Notes: generated from the sequence alone by a model not told the origin. DNA of 64,000 bases from Mycobacterium montefiorense (GCF_003112775.1 NZ_BFCH01000020.1:1-64000), one strand, 5' to 3'. Shown: positions 8,023-17,091, numbered from the stretch's first letter. Numbers and translations are program-made.

Positions 8023-9240
8023 CTAACCTGACGGCGTGATGAGGCCGGGCTTGAGTGCAGCCAACCGGATGTCGCCGCCGTAGCAGTCGAGCACACGTCG
8101 ATCCATCACTCGTCGCCACAGTGGTGGCAACAGGGCCAGTAGCAGCATGTTGGCGTACCCCCCGGGCAGTTGGGGTGCTTTGTCGACATCTCGCAATACC
8201 TGGTAGTTACGTAGCGGATTGCTGTGGTGATCGGCGTGCCGTTGCAAGTGGAACAGCAAGATGTTGGCGATAAGCGAACTACTGTTCCAGCTATGGGAGG
8301 GTGTCACTCGTTCGTAGCGCCCGCTGGGTTTCTTCCTTCGCCGCAGCCCGTAGTGCTCGATGTAGTTGACTGTTTCCAGGAGGCAAAAGCCGATGATCGC
8401 CTGTCCTACCAGCCAGGGCAGCACCACCGGGCGAAACCATAGGGCGAGCCCGCTAAACAGTGCGGCGCTGAGCAGCCAGGCGGTGAGCAAGTTGTTGTTT
8501 GGTGTCCAAAAAGGCCTTCCGGTCTTGGCCAAGCGGCTCGCCTCCAGTTTCCACGCAGAGCGCAGACCGCCTCCCACCGACCGAGGAATGAAGGCGTAAA
8601 CGCTCTCATGTAAGCGCGCACTGGCGGGGTCCTCGGGAGTGGCTACTCGGACATGGTGTCCACGGTTGTGCTCAACCAAAAAGTGGCCGTACCACGTTTG
8701 GGCGAGCGTGATTTTGCTCAGCTGCCGTTCGGCCTGGAGTCTTGTGTGGCCTAATTCGTGGGCGGCGTTGATCGCTAGGCCTCCGATGAGACCGACAGTC
8801 GTCATCAGGCCTACTTTGTCGACGAAATTCATCGTGACCCAGCCGCCACCGGCCCATAGCCAGCAGGCAAATACCAGCGATAGGTACTGATTTGGCACAT
8901 ACAGGTAAGTGGCCCAGCGGTAAAACCGGTCGCTCTGTAGGCGGGCGACGACGTTCTCCGGAGCATTGGATCGATCCGGCCCGACCAGATGATCGATAAT
9001 CGGAACGACCACGAAAGCCAACAGTGGTGCGCCCCACCAGAATATCCCGAATCCCGTAGCCCGCACGGCCACCCATGACACAAAGACAAGTAGTGGGACA
9101 GCCGATGGGAGCAGCCAGAGGAACCGCTTGGGGTCATGCCAGCTGGTGGCCGAATGGTGTGGTTGACGTGGCAATCCTGTTGTGCTGCATGATAATTGGA
9201 AGTTCATATCGTCTACGCAGTTCACTTTCGTCAAATTCAA
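8023..9240 (-). CDS. alkB: Alkane 1-monooxygenase (AlkB family)
   Basis: Membrane di-iron hydroxylase (405 aa) that inserts oxygen into a terminal methyl of alkanes or fatty chains, using electrons from rubredoxin. All histidine boxes are visible: HELGHT, EHNRGHH, LQRHADHH and the AlkB-specific NYIEHYGL. Several hydrophobic helices precede and separate them. No rubredoxin is fused and none is encoded nearby, so the electron donor must be elsewhere. Start: the ATG at 9240, or the in-frame ATG at 9207; neither has a strong ribosome site. It is the first gene of an operon with the Tat-exported GMC oxidase, suggesting hydroxylation followed by alcohol oxidation. Confidence 0.9.
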   Translation of the reverse strand: MNLTKVNCVDDMNFQLSCSTTGLPRQPHHSATSWHDPKRFLWLLPSAVPLLVFVSWVAVRATGFGIFWWGAPLLAFVVVPIIDHLVGPDRSNAPENVVARLQSDRFYRWATYLYVPNQYLSLVFACWLWAGGGWVTMNFVDKVGLMTTVGLIGGLAINAAHELGHTRLQAERQLSKITLAQTWYGHFLVEHNRGHHVRVATPEDPASARLHESVYAFIPRSVGGGLRSAWKLEASRLAKTGRPFWTPNNNLLTAWLLSAALFSGLALWFRPVVLPWLVGQAIIGFCLLETVNYIEHYGLRRRKKPSGRYERVTPSHSWNSSSLIANILLFHLQRHADHHSNPLRNYQVLRDVDKAPQLPGGYANMLLLALLPPLWRRVMDRRVLDCYGGDIRLAALKPGLITPSG

Positions 9241-9700
9241 CCGTCGTATTCCTGACCAAGGGATATATGGGCCGTTAAGGCCTCCGTAACCCGACGCATT
9301 ACCTCCTTATCGTCGTGTTGACTGCGAAACCACAGTCGCGCGCCTACCACTCGCCATATCTGGCGGGCGAAAAGATGGTAATACCAAGGCAATCAACGGG
9401 ATTCGTCAAAACTCATCCATAAATTCGCAGATTCACGCCTCTAACCATCGGAGAACGGATATCGCCATACCAACAATCTGTGTTCGAACGCATGCTGCAG
9501 TCGACGGGTGCCATCAGCCCCGCGCGGTGCTCGCAACCGGCAAAGGGGGCAGTGACTGTCTTACCAATGGACCATGCCGATTGTATCAAATTGTGACGAT
9601 CGTATATGACTTTGCCTCAGCAGTGGCCGCGCGGGCAAGCCGGAGTCATGCCTAAATCGCTGCAGGGCAAGGTCTCGACCAGCCGTTTAAGTTGCCGGCG
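9241..9700. other. Intergenic region upstream of alkB
   Basis: No convincing gene in 460 bp. The stretch looks more A/T-rich than its surroundings. It contains a short hairpin CGCCA-TATC-TGGCG at 9352-9365, about 110 bp upstream of the alkB start, which could be a regulator site or the end of an unseen transcript. The alkB promoter must lie here, but I could not pick a reliable -10/-35. The left boundary of the alkB/GMC insertion relative to the backbone gene at 9701 probably also lies here. Confidence 0.4.
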
Positions 9701-10189
9701 CTAGTGCGTCATCCGCACGGACCATTCCGCGTGCGGGACATCATGCAGTTCACCTGCCGGGTCGACCACCAAGGTCAGCAGTTGCACCACTATTCCGGTG
9801 AGCCGTCCCCGTTGTGGGTCGACCGACGGGATCGTGACGGCGAGCCGGGTGCCCGGACGAAACATCGTGGTCGCGGTGTTGGCGGGGTCCTCATACACCT
9901 GCAGCAGCCGCCACGGCGCCCGCGAAATCGCCTCGGGGACCGAGAGTTGCACCGGGTAGTTATCGCTGACTCGCAGCTCGCCCTGAGCCTGCGGTTGCTG
10001 ACAGTCGTCGAGATTGAGCACGTTGCAATACAGGTAGGGTCCGACCCGGATCAACTGTCCGTGCGAATATGCGCTGATCTCCGGCCGCTGCGGGCCGGGC
10101 TTGCGCAGGAGCCACCAGGTGCCGACTCCGGCTCCCGCCGCAAGCAACGTCACCACGACCGCAAGCAGCACGGCCATGCCACGTTTCAC
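9701..10189 (-). CDS. DUF2771 family exported protein (Rv0875c-like)
   Basis: Small protein of 162 aa with one N-terminal membrane/signal segment (residues 5-28, AVLLAVVVTLLAAGAGVGTWW) and an extracytoplasmic domain with two Cys in YCNVLNLDDCQ that may form a disulfide. It belongs to the actinobacterial DUF2771 family, of unknown function. The GTG at 10189 overlaps the stop of the upstream MFS gene as GTGA, indicating translational coupling, so the two products may act together at the membrane. Confidence 0.82.
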   Translation of the reverse strand: MKRGMAVLLAVVVTLLAAGAGVGTWWLLRKPGPQRPEISAYSHGQLIRVGPYLYCNVLNLDDCQQPQAQGELRVSDNYPVQLSVPEAISRAPWRLLQVYEDPANTATTMFRPGTRLAVTIPSVDPQRGRLTGIVVQLLTLVVDPAGELHDVPHAEWSVRMTH

Positions 10190-11784
10190 TCCGGCACCGC
10201 CGCGGACATGCCGCTGTCGCGGCGGATGCCTTCCTGCTCGACCATCACCGGCCGGTTACCTCCGAGGCCCGGGATCAACGAGTTGCCGCGGAAGCTGACG
10301 ACCGTCTGCGCCAGTCCCAGGATCAAAATCGCACTGACGGCCGTGAAGCCTACCCACAGCTCGGTGTAGACCATCACACCCACCGCGCCGCCCAGCACCC
10401 AGGCCAGCTGCAGCGTCGACTCCGAACGCCCGAATCCGGACGCCCGGGATTCCTCGGGCAGGTCGTCTTGCAGCGACGCGTCCAGCGACGCCTTCGCGAT
10501 CGCACTGGCGCCGGATGTGACCAGGGTGGCGATCGCGGCCGCCACCAGGGTGCCGGCCACCGCGGCGGCCCAGGCAACCGCGCACACCGCCACGGTGCAG
10601 CGCACCACCAGCACAGCGGGCCTGCCGAGTTTCAGCCGTGCGCTGGTGAAGTTGCCAACGAAGTTGCCGATTCCGGCCGCGGCGCCGATGATGCCCAGCA
10701 TCGCGAGCTGAGCCCAACCGTCGGCCTGGTGTGCTTTGGCGACAAACGCCGGATACAGGAACAAGAAGCCCACCATTACCTTGATGGTGCAGTTACCCCA
10801 TAACGAGGTAATGATGTTGCGGCCCAACGGCTGTCGAAGTGTCCCGCTGACCTTCTTGACTTCGTGGTGCCAACTGCGTCGCGGTGGTTCGCTGTCCTGG
10901 TGATAGCTCAAGGTGGCCGGGACCTCGCCCGCAGTCACCTCGACCCATCGCGGAATCCGCATAGACAGGAAGGCGCCCGCCACCGTCACCGCCACGACGA
11001 CGAACAATGCTCCGGGCAGCTTCAACAGGTGTGTGCCGGCGAACTCGAGGCCGCCGGCGATCGCGCCGCCGACGATGGTGCCGCCGAGCAGCCCGAACAT
11101 GGTCAGCCGGGCGTTGACCCGCACCAGGTCGATGGTCGGAGGCATCACCCGCGGGGTCACCGCGCTGCGCAGCACGCTGAACGACTTCGAGAACACCATC
11201 ATCGCGAGTGCGCACGGATAGAGCACCCACGACGGAAAACTGCCGCTGGCACCGTCGTAGTTCATGATCAGCAGCACTGCCAACGCGGTGCGCAGCGCGA
11301 ATGAGAGAGCCAGCGCGACGCGTCGGCCGTGCTGCAAACGGTCCAGCGCCGGACCGATGAGCGGCGCGATCACCGCGAAGGGCGCGATGGTAATCAACAG
11401 GTAGAGCGCAACTTTGGACTTACTCTCGCCGCTGGCCGCGGCAAAGAACAGCGTGTTGGCCAGCGCGACGGCCATCGCGGAGTCGACCGCGGAGTTCGCG
11501 ACCACCGGCCACGTCAGCGCCGTCAGGCCGGACTTGTCGGCGCCATCGGCGGTGGCCGCACGCTGGACCATCCAGTACATCCGGGAGCCCATCTCGCGGC
11601 TGCGCAGGGCCGCGGCGCGGGTGACGGTGATCCGTTCGCCGGGGGAGGGTTGACGCGGAGGTGGGGTGTCGCGGTTCGGTGGTTTCTGGCGACCCAGCGG
11701 CGGGAGGTAGCGATTGGCGCTGGGCGGCGGCGGTGGGCGGCGCGTGCGTCGATGGTCCGCGTCGTCGGTGGGGTAGTTGGCCAT
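10186..11784 (-). CDS. MFS-type membrane transporter (Rv0876c-like)
   Basis: Polytopic membrane protein (532 aa) with about twelve hydrophobic segments after a 70-residue basic/Pro-rich cytoplasmic N-terminus (RRTRRPPPPPSANRY). The MFS-like GPALDRLQHGRR loop lies between early helices, at the position of the family's D-R-x-G-R-R loop. The substrate is unknown. The ATG at 11784 (MANYPTDD) is the family start; the frame is open for 30 further codons but that stretch lacks conservation I recognise. It is divergent from the DUF3027 gene at 11941 and coupled to the DUF2771 gene downstream. Confidence 0.85.
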   Translation of the reverse strand: MANYPTDDADHRRTRRPPPPPSANRYLPPLGRQKPPNRDTPPPRQPSPGERITVTRAAALRSREMGSRMYWMVQRAATADGADKSGLTALTWPVVANSAVDSAMAVALANTLFFAAASGESKSKVALYLLITIAPFAVIAPLIGPALDRLQHGRRVALALSFALRTALAVLLIMNYDGASGSFPSWVLYPCALAMMVFSKSFSVLRSAVTPRVMPPTIDLVRVNARLTMFGLLGGTIVGGAIAGGLEFAGTHLLKLPGALFVVVAVTVAGAFLSMRIPRWVEVTAGEVPATLSYHQDSEPPRRSWHHEVKKVSGTLRQPLGRNIITSLWGNCTIKVMVGFLFLYPAFVAKAHQADGWAQLAMLGIIGAAAGIGNFVGNFTSARLKLGRPAVLVVRCTVAVCAVAWAAAVAGTLVAAAIATLVTSGASAIAKASLDASLQDDLPEESRASGFGRSESTLQLAWVLGGAVGVMVYTELWVGFTAVSAILILGLAQTVVSFRGNSLIPGLGGNRPVMVEQEGIRRDSGMSAAVPE

Positions 11785-11940
11785 GCCCGGATGCGGACTT
11801 GCCGACCCGTTGCGGGCCCGTCGGCCCGGGTTAGAGCCCACACGGCCCGGATCATCACGCCGCTGTCCAGACACAAATCAATTCTGTCTTATGCCGAGGG
11901 TCAACCGGGCGTGGCTCGCCAACCTAGTATTGGAGACGCA

Positions 11941-12960
11941 ATGTATGGAGAAGAAAGCGCGACCGGGCCCATCGAGGAATCCGCCGTGGCAACCGTGGCC
12001 GAGTGGCCCGAGGGGTTGGCGGCGTTGCTCAGGGGTGCTGTTGACCAGGCCAGGGCGGCCGTTGTGGAGTTCAGTGGACCAGACGCGGTCGGGGATTACC
12101 TGGGCGTCAGTTTCGAGGACCCGACTGCCGCCACCCATCGATTCTTGGCTCACCTGCCCGGTTACACCGGGTGGCAGTGGGCCGCCGTCGTAGCCGCCTA
12201 CCCCGGCGCCGATCAGGTCACGATCAGTGAAGTTGTGCTGGTCCCGGGACCGACGTCGCTGCTGGCACCCGACTGGGTGCCCTGGGACCAGCGGGTGCGG
12301 CAGGGGGACCTGAGCCCCGGCGATCTGTTGCCGCCGGCCGCGAACGACGAGCGGCTGGTCCCCGGTTTCACCTCTAGCGGTGACCCGCAGGTCGACGAGA
12401 CCGCCGCCGAAGTCGGGCTGGGCCGGCGTTGGGTAATGGGGCTGTGGGGCCGCGCCGACGCTGCCGAGCGATGGCACACCGGGGACTACGGTCCCGACTC
12501 GACGATGGCGCGGTCCACCAAACGCCTCTGCCGCGACTGCGGTTTCTTCCTGCCGCTGGCGGGATCGCTGGGCGCGATGTTCGGGGTCTGCGGCAACGAA
12601 CTGTCGGCCGACGGACACATCGTCGACAAGCAGTACGGCTGCGGCGCCCATTCCGACACGCCTGCTCCGGCGGGCAGCGGATCGCCGATGTACGAGCCGT
12701 ACGACGACGGTGTCCTCGACGTCATGGTGCCGCCGGAGCCACCCGAGTCACCGGTAGTGGTAGCCGACCAGCCCGAAGAATCGCCCGAAGCGTCGGCGGA
12801 GCCGGCGCAGCAACCGGCAGCGGAGCCCGAGGTTGTGGCCGAATCGCAGGAGGCTGCTGCCGAGTCGCTAGAGAAGCCCGCAGAACCGGCGGAGGCGGTC
12901 GCAGAGTCACCGGAGGCCGCGACGAACTCTGCGGACGCCGCGACGGACTCGCCCGACTAG
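11941..12960 (+). CDS. DUF3027 family protein (Rv0877-like) with long acidic tail
   Basis: Conserved actinobacterial protein of 339 aa. Residues 1-250 form the DUF3027 region, with TGWQWAAVVAAYPGADQVTISEVVL-type sequence (about 78-102) and a zinc-finger-like block of cysteines (LCRDCGFFLPL, GVCGNE, YGCGAHSD). Residues 265-339 are a low-complexity tail rich in Glu, Ala and Pro (repeats of AESPEAA and AEPAE type). The M. tuberculosis protein as I remember it is about 262 aa, so this tail appears to be an extension. The ATG at 11941 matches the family start; the longer open frame upstream overlaps the divergent MFS gene and is a shadow. Function unknown. Confidence 0.85.
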   Translation: MYGEESATGPIEESAVATVAEWPEGLAALLRGAVDQARAAVVEFSGPDAVGDYLGVSFEDPTAATHRFLAHLPGYTGWQWAAVVAAYPGADQVTISEVVLVPGPTSLLAPDWVPWDQRVRQGDLSPGDLLPPAANDERLVPGFTSSGDPQVDETAAEVGLGRRWVMGLWGRADAAERWHTGDYGPDSTMARSTKRLCRDCGFFLPLAGSLGAMFGVCGNELSADGHIVDKQYGCGAHSDTPAPAGSGSPMYEPYDDGVLDVMVPPEPPESPVVVADQPEESPEASAEPAQQPAAEPEVVAESQEAAAESLEKPAEPAEAVAESPEAATNSADAATDSPD

Positions 12961-12987
12961 CCTTTCGTTACCAACGCTCTTCCCGAC

Positions 12988-13000
12988 CCCGCTTGGCGGG
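12988..13000. terminator. Possible bidirectional terminator between convergent genes
   Basis: A small hairpin CCCGC-TTG-GCGGG sits in the 42-bp gap between the convergent DUF3027 gene (stop 12960) and DUF2530 gene (stop 13003). Stems are only 5 bp and there is no U-run, so support comes from position alone. Confidence 0.3.
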
Positions 13001-13002
13001 CG

Positions 13003-13278
13003 CTACTTGTGGTCGAGGAACGGGTCCAGAGCTGTCTGCGCGCCACGCACGCCACGGCGAGCACCCGCGAGCTGCAGCAAGAAGACCGACGTCCCTACCA
13101 CGCCCGTTCCCAGCCCGGCCAGCGTGACCGGACGCCAACTCTCTAGGGCGGGAACAAGAAACGCGGCGGCCACGGCGATCAGCCAGCCGACGGCGCCGAT
13201 CGCGATGAACGGCCACGCCTGCAGCAGCGCGGGCGGCAGTGGTGGCGGCTCGGGACTGTGGCCAGGTTCGGCACTCAT
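13003..13278 (-). CDS. DUF2530 family membrane protein (Rv0879c-like)
   Basis: Protein of 91 aa with two hydrophobic helices (FIAIGAVGWLIAVAAAFLV and AGLGTGVVGTSVFLLQLA) between a Pro-rich N-terminus and a charged C-terminus. It matches the actinobacterial DUF2530 family, of unknown function. The ATG at 13278 is preferred over a TTG three codons upstream. It is divergent from the MarR-SpoU-DUF2537 operon. Confidence 0.82.
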   Translation of the reverse strand: MSAEPGHSPEPPPLPPALLQAWPFIAIGAVGWLIAVAAAFLVPALESWRPVTLAGLGTGVVGTSVFLLQLAGARRGVRGAQTALDPFLDHK

Positions 13279-13399
13279 CGCGATCAATCTAGCCCGCAGC
13301 CGATGTCACCGCGGCGCTGGCCGTATTAGGTTATGCGTCCTAGGCCACCGTTCGACGTTTCTCAGCCCGAATTCTCGTGTTCCGATGTAACCTCGCGCC

Positions 13400-13831
13400 A
13401 TGCTTGACAGCGATGCGCGACTGGCGGCTGACCTGTCTTTGGCGGTGATGCGGCTTGCACGGCAACTGCGATTTCGGAATCCGTCCTCCCCGGTGTCGCT
13501 TTCGCAGCTGTCAGCATTGACGACGTTGGCCAACGAGGGCGCGATGACGCCGGGTGCCTTGGCGATTCGCGAACGTGTCCGGCCCCCGTCGATGACCAGG
13601 GTGATCGCTTCGCTGGCCGACGAGGGCTTCGTGGACCGCACCCCACACCCCGTCGACGGCCGGCAGGTACTGGTGTCGGTCTCTGAGTCCGGGGCCGAAT
13701 TGGTCAAAGCGGCCCGGCGCGCCCGCCAGGAATGGCTGGCTGAGCAGCTCGCGACGATGGACAGCGATAAGCGCGCCACCCTTCGCGAGGCGGCCGACTT
13801 GATGTTGGCGCTGGTCGACGAAAGCCCGTGA
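13400..13831 (+). CDS. MarR-family transcriptional regulator (Rv0880-like)
   Basis: Winged-helix regulator of 143 aa. The recognition region is TPGALAIRERVRPPSMTRVIASLADEGFV (about 51-79) and the wing is RTPHPVDGRQVLVSVSESG. Length and layout are typical of the dimeric MarR family. It heads a tight operon: its stop overlaps the SpoU methylase GTG start (GTGA), which is coupled in turn to the DUF2537 gene. Known for the family: it binds short inverted repeats and responds to small ligands. I could not fix its operator in the 120-bp upstream gap. Confidence 0.9.
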   Translation: MLDSDARLAADLSLAVMRLARQLRFRNPSSPVSLSQLSALTTLANEGAMTPGALAIRERVRPPSMTRVIASLADEGFVDRTPHPVDGRQVLVSVSESGAELVKAARRARQEWLAEQLATMDSDKRATLREAADLMLALVDESP

Positions 13832-14661
13832 GCCCGGGCCTGGATGTCCAGGACGTCGACGACCCCGACGACCCGCGGCTCGACGATTTCCGCGACCTGA
13901 ACAGCATCGACCGGCGCCCCGATCTGCCCACCGGGAAAGGGCTGGTGATCGCCGAGGGTGTGCTCGTCGTGCAGCGCATGCTGGCGTCCCGCTTCACCCC
14001 GCATGCCCTGCTCGGCACCGAGCGCCGGCTCGACGAGCTCAAAGACGACCTGGCCGGCCCTGAGGATCAGGCGGCACCGTTCTACCGGACAACCGCCGAC
14101 GTCATGGCGCAGGTGGTCGGCTTCCACCTCAACCGCGGGGTGCTGGCCGCCGCGCGGCGGGTGCCGGAGCCGGGCGTTGCCCAATTGGTCGACGGCGCGC
14201 GAACCATCGCCGTGCTCGAAGGCGTCAACGACCACGAGAACTTGGGCTCGATCTTCCGCAACGCCGCGGGCCTGGGCGTGGACGCGGTGGTGTTCGGCAG
14301 CGGCTGCGCCGATCCGCTCTACCGGCGCGCCGTTCGGGTGTCCATGGGACACGCGCTGCTGGTGCCGTATGCCCGCTGCGCGAACTGGCCCGCCGATCTC
14401 AAGACGCTGAGGGAGAGCGGATTCCGGCTGCTGGCGATGACACCGGACGGCGGGGCGTGCGCGCTGGCCGAGGCGATGGCGACGGCGCGCGACGACCGGG
14501 TTGCGGTGCTGGTGGGTGCCGAAGGGCCGGGGCTGACCCCGGCCACCCTGCGCTTGAGCGATGTGCGGGTACGCATCCCGATGTCGCGTGGCACGGACTC
14601 GCTCAACGTCGCAACCGCCGCGGCATTGGCGTTCTACGAGCGGGTTAGGCTCGGCGAGTGA
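13828..14661 (+). CDS. SpoU/TrmH-family RNA 2'-O-methyltransferase (Rv0881-like)
   Basis: SAM-dependent tRNA/rRNA 2'-O-ribose methyltransferase (277 aa) with the knotted SPOUT fold. Motif 1 is EGVNDHENLGSIFRNAAGLG (Asn and Arg catalytic/binding residues), motif 2 is VLVGAEGPGLT, and motif 3 is RVRIPMSRGTDSLNVATAAAL. An N-terminal L30e-like substrate-binding domain (about 1-110) precedes it. The GTG at 13828 overlaps the MarR stop. The exact RNA target is unknown; paralogues modify 23S rRNA. Confidence 0.9.
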   Translation: MSPGLDVQDVDDPDDPRLDDFRDLNSIDRRPDLPTGKGLVIAEGVLVVQRMLASRFTPHALLGTERRLDELKDDLAGPEDQAAPFYRTTADVMAQVVGFHLNRGVLAAARRVPEPGVAQLVDGARTIAVLEGVNDHENLGSIFRNAAGLGVDAVVFGSGCADPLYRRAVRVSMGHALLVPYARCANWPADLKTLRESGFRLLAMTPDGGACALAEAMATARDDRVAVLVGAEGPGLTPATLRLSDVRVRIPMSRGTDSLNVATAAALAFYERVRLGE

Positions 14662-14945
14662 GCGACAAACTCGGCCAACGCACCCAGTCTGTGCCCTGGG
14701 CAACGGGTTTGACGGTGGCGGGGTTTGTCGCCGCGGTGACCGGCGCCGCCATTGTGGTGCTCAGTCTCGGGCTGGTCCGGGTGCACCCGCTGTTGGCCGT
14801 CGGGCTCAATGTGGTGGCCGCCGGTGGACTGGCACCGACGCTGTGGGGATGGCGGCGCACACCGGTTTTGCGCTGGTTTGTACTGGGCGCGGGAGTGGGC
14901 GTGACGATCGCGTGGGTGGCGGTGCTCGCGCTCACCCTGTCCTAG
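14658..14945 (+). CDS. DUF2537 family membrane protein (Rv0882-like)
   Basis: Protein of 95 aa with three hydrophobic helices (about 16-40, 45-62 and 70-92) separated by short loops (GWRRTPVLRW). It matches DUF2537, a mycobacterial membrane family without known function. The GTG at 14658 overlaps the methylase stop (GTGA), so it is the third gene of the MarR-SpoU operon. Its stop abuts the convergent sepH stop at 14946. Confidence 0.82.
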   Translation: MSDKLGQRTQSVPWATGLTVAGFVAAVTGAAIVVLSLGLVRVHPLLAVGLNVVAAGGLAPTLWGWRRTPVLRWFVLGAGVGVTIAWVAVLALTLS

Positions 14946-15716
14946 CTAGCGCTGTCCGCCCGAGCGCACCCCGAGCAGCACGTCCTCCCAGGCCGGGATG
15001 ACCGGCTTGCCCCGGCGGCTGTGTACCGGCGGTTCCGGCGTCGGGGCGGGTGCCACCTGCGCGGGCGCCGGCGCTGCGGGCTCTTCGAACTCGACGTGTG
15101 CCACTCGGGCAAGCGGCCGCAGCGGACGCTCGAAGGTGGGGTCGATCAGCTCAGTGGCCCCATCGTCGATCGCGGTGACCGTTCCGCCGTGGGCACCCGG
15201 CATGAAGCAGAAATGTGCCAGGTTGTCGGAACGCCCGACCTTCCACGCCAACTGCACGGTCCAGCGGTTGTCCTCATTGCGCCACGCGTCCCAGCTGAGC
15301 CCGCTGGGGTCCAGGCCGCGGGTGATCATCGCGGCACTGATGGTCTCCAGCAGCGTCATCACCGCGGGACCATCGGCAAGGATGGGATGCGCGGCGGTTG
15401 CCAGCTCGGCGGCGCGGTAGCGCTCCAGCAACACTGGGTGGGCGAACCGCCGGATCCGTGAGATGTCCGAGCCCGATGCCGCTGCGACCTGCTCGACGGA
15501 GGCACCGGCCCGGATCTTGGCCTGAATCTCTTTGGGGCTCAGCATGTTGGTGACTTCGATGTCGAGGTGCGGTTGCTCCGGCGACACCGCTTCCTTGCGC
15601 AGCAGGTCCCGCAGTCGATCGTCGGCCGGCAGCTTGAACCGCTCCGCGGGATCATTACCCTCGCAGATGACGAATTTGCTGTCGGCGTCGAGCCCAACCA
15701 TCTTGAGTTCCCGCAT
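14946..15716 (-). CDS. sepH: SepH-like cell-division regulator (DUF3071, Rv0883c)
   Basis: Protein of 256 aa. The N-terminal DUF3071 domain begins MRELKMVGLDADSKFVIC and has the helix-turn-helix-like segment SPKEIQAKIRAGASVEQVAAASG (about 60-82). A Trp-containing region (DAWRNEDNRWTVQLAWK) and a Pro/Ala-rich C-terminal tail follow, ending in IPAWEDVLLGVRS. In Streptomyces and Mycobacterium SepH binds FtsZ and promotes filament bundling at division sites; the role here is by family. Confidence 0.85.
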   Translation of the reverse strand: MRELKMVGLDADSKFVICEGNDPAERFKLPADDRLRDLLRKEAVSPEQPHLDIEVTNMLSPKEIQAKIRAGASVEQVAAASGSDISRIRRFAHPVLLERYRAAELATAAHPILADGPAVMTLLETISAAMITRGLDPSGLSWDAWRNEDNRWTVQLAWKVGRSDNLAHFCFMPGAHGGTVTAIDDGATELIDPTFERPLRPLARVAHVEFEEPAAPAPAQVAPAPTPEPPVHSRRGKPVIPAWEDVLLGVRSGGQR

Positions 15717-15839
15717 GGCATCTCCTCGCAGGCTTCGTGCAGGTCAGCGACGACCCGTCACTGTGCCGCACTTTAGTCCAGCTAACGCCCACAACCTGTG
15801 CTGACACGCTGGGCGGTTTGCGCGATGATGGCCGGAAAG

Positions 15840-16958
15840 TTAAAGCCGTTCGACGATCCAGTCGACGCACTGCGTCAGGGCGGTGACGTCATCGGGGTCA
15901 ACCGCGGGGAACATCGCGACCCGCAACTGGTTGCGGCCGAGTTTGCGGTACGGGTCGGTGTCGACGATCCCGTTAGCCCGCAAAACCTTGGCAACTGCCG
16001 CCGCGTCGACGTCGTCGACGAAGTCAATCGTGCCCACCACCGCCGAGCGTAGCGCCGGGTCGGTGACGAACGGCGTCGTGTAGGGCCGCTCCTGCGCCCA
16101 CGAGTACAGCCGCTGTGACGAGTCCGCCGTGCGCTTGACCGCCCAATCCAGTCCGCCGTTGCCCAGCATCCAGTCGAGCTGTTCGGCCATCAGCGCCAGT
16201 GTGCCGATCGCGGGTGTGTTGTACGTCTGGTCCTTGAGGCTGTTGTCGATCGCGATCGGCAGCGACAGGAAGTCGGGAACCCAGCGGCCGGACCCGGCGA
16301 TGGCCTCAACCCGGGCCAGCGCCGCGGGGCTCATGATGGCCAGCCACAACCCGCCGTCGCTGGCGAAGTTCTTCTGCGGCGAGAAGTAGTAGGCATCGGT
16401 GTCGCTGATGTCGACGGGGAGCCCGCCGGCGCCGGATGTCGCGTCGATGACGACGAGGGCATCGCCCGAGCCGGCCGGGCGCCGGATTCCGACCGCGACG
16501 CCGGTCGACGTCTCGTTGTGCGCCCAGGCGATCACGTCGACCGATGGGTCGGTTTGCGGCTCGGGTGCGCTACCGGCGTCGGCTTTGACGATGATCGGAT
16601 CCCCGACGAACGGGTTGTTGGCGACCGCCGAGGCGAATTTCGAGCTGAACTCGCCATAGGTCAGGTGCAGCGAGCGCTTGTCGATCAGCCCGAACGCGGC
16701 CGAGTCCCAGAACGCGGTCGCACCGCCATTGCCCAAAATGACCTCGTACCCGTCCGGTGCCGAGAAGAGCTCCGACACCCCCTTACGCACCCGGCCCACC
16801 AGGTTCTTGACCGGAGCCTGCCGGTGCGAGGTGCCGAACAGAGCCGCCGCGGTGGTGGTCAGCGCCTGTAATTGTTCGGGTCGGACCTTGGAAGGGCCGC
16901 ACCCGAAGCGGCCGTCACGGGGTTTGATGTCAGCGGGGATCTGGAGCTGGTCAGCCAT
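15840..16958 (-). CDS. serC: Phosphoserine aminotransferase SerC
   Basis: PLP enzyme (372 aa) converting 3-phosphohydroxypyruvate and glutamate to phosphoserine in serine biosynthesis, and possibly serving pyridoxine synthesis. GCGPSKVRPEQ is the N-terminal substrate-binding loop. VILGNGGATAFWD belongs to the cofactor pocket. SPQKNFASDGG contains the PLP-binding Lys at about residue 197. The ATG at 16958 gives the family start MADQLQIPADIKP; the frame is open upstream but that extension is not credible. It is the actinobacterial type with the PSAT2-like sequence. Confidence 0.93.
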   Translation of the reverse strand: MADQLQIPADIKPRDGRFGCGPSKVRPEQLQALTTTAAALFGTSHRQAPVKNLVGRVRKGVSELFSAPDGYEVILGNGGATAFWDSAAFGLIDKRSLHLTYGEFSSKFASAVANNPFVGDPIIVKADAGSAPEPQTDPSVDVIAWAHNETSTGVAVGIRRPAGSGDALVVIDATSGAGGLPVDISDTDAYYFSPQKNFASDGGLWLAIMSPAALARVEAIAGSGRWVPDFLSLPIAIDNSLKDQTYNTPAIGTLALMAEQLDWMLGNGGLDWAVKRTADSSQRLYSWAQERPYTTPFVTDPALRSAVVGTIDFVDDVDAAAVAKVLRANGIVDTDPYRKLGRNQLRVAMFPAVDPDDVTALTQCVDWIVERL

Positions 16959-17091
16959 GCTCCTCAGGGTAGTGAGCGGACCTGACCGGTCGGCGCGGTG
17001 GCCCGGTCGTCGGCCGGCGCCGGGGCCGCATAGCGCCTGGCCGGGCCAGCCAGGGTGACGATCAGATGTGAGCCAGGCCACACCGCACCGG

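Noticed and set aside
13306..14703. 465-codon minus-strand open frame across the MarR and SpoU genes
   Set aside because: Lies opposite two confidently identified genes and reads as Arg/His/Gln-rich nonsense.
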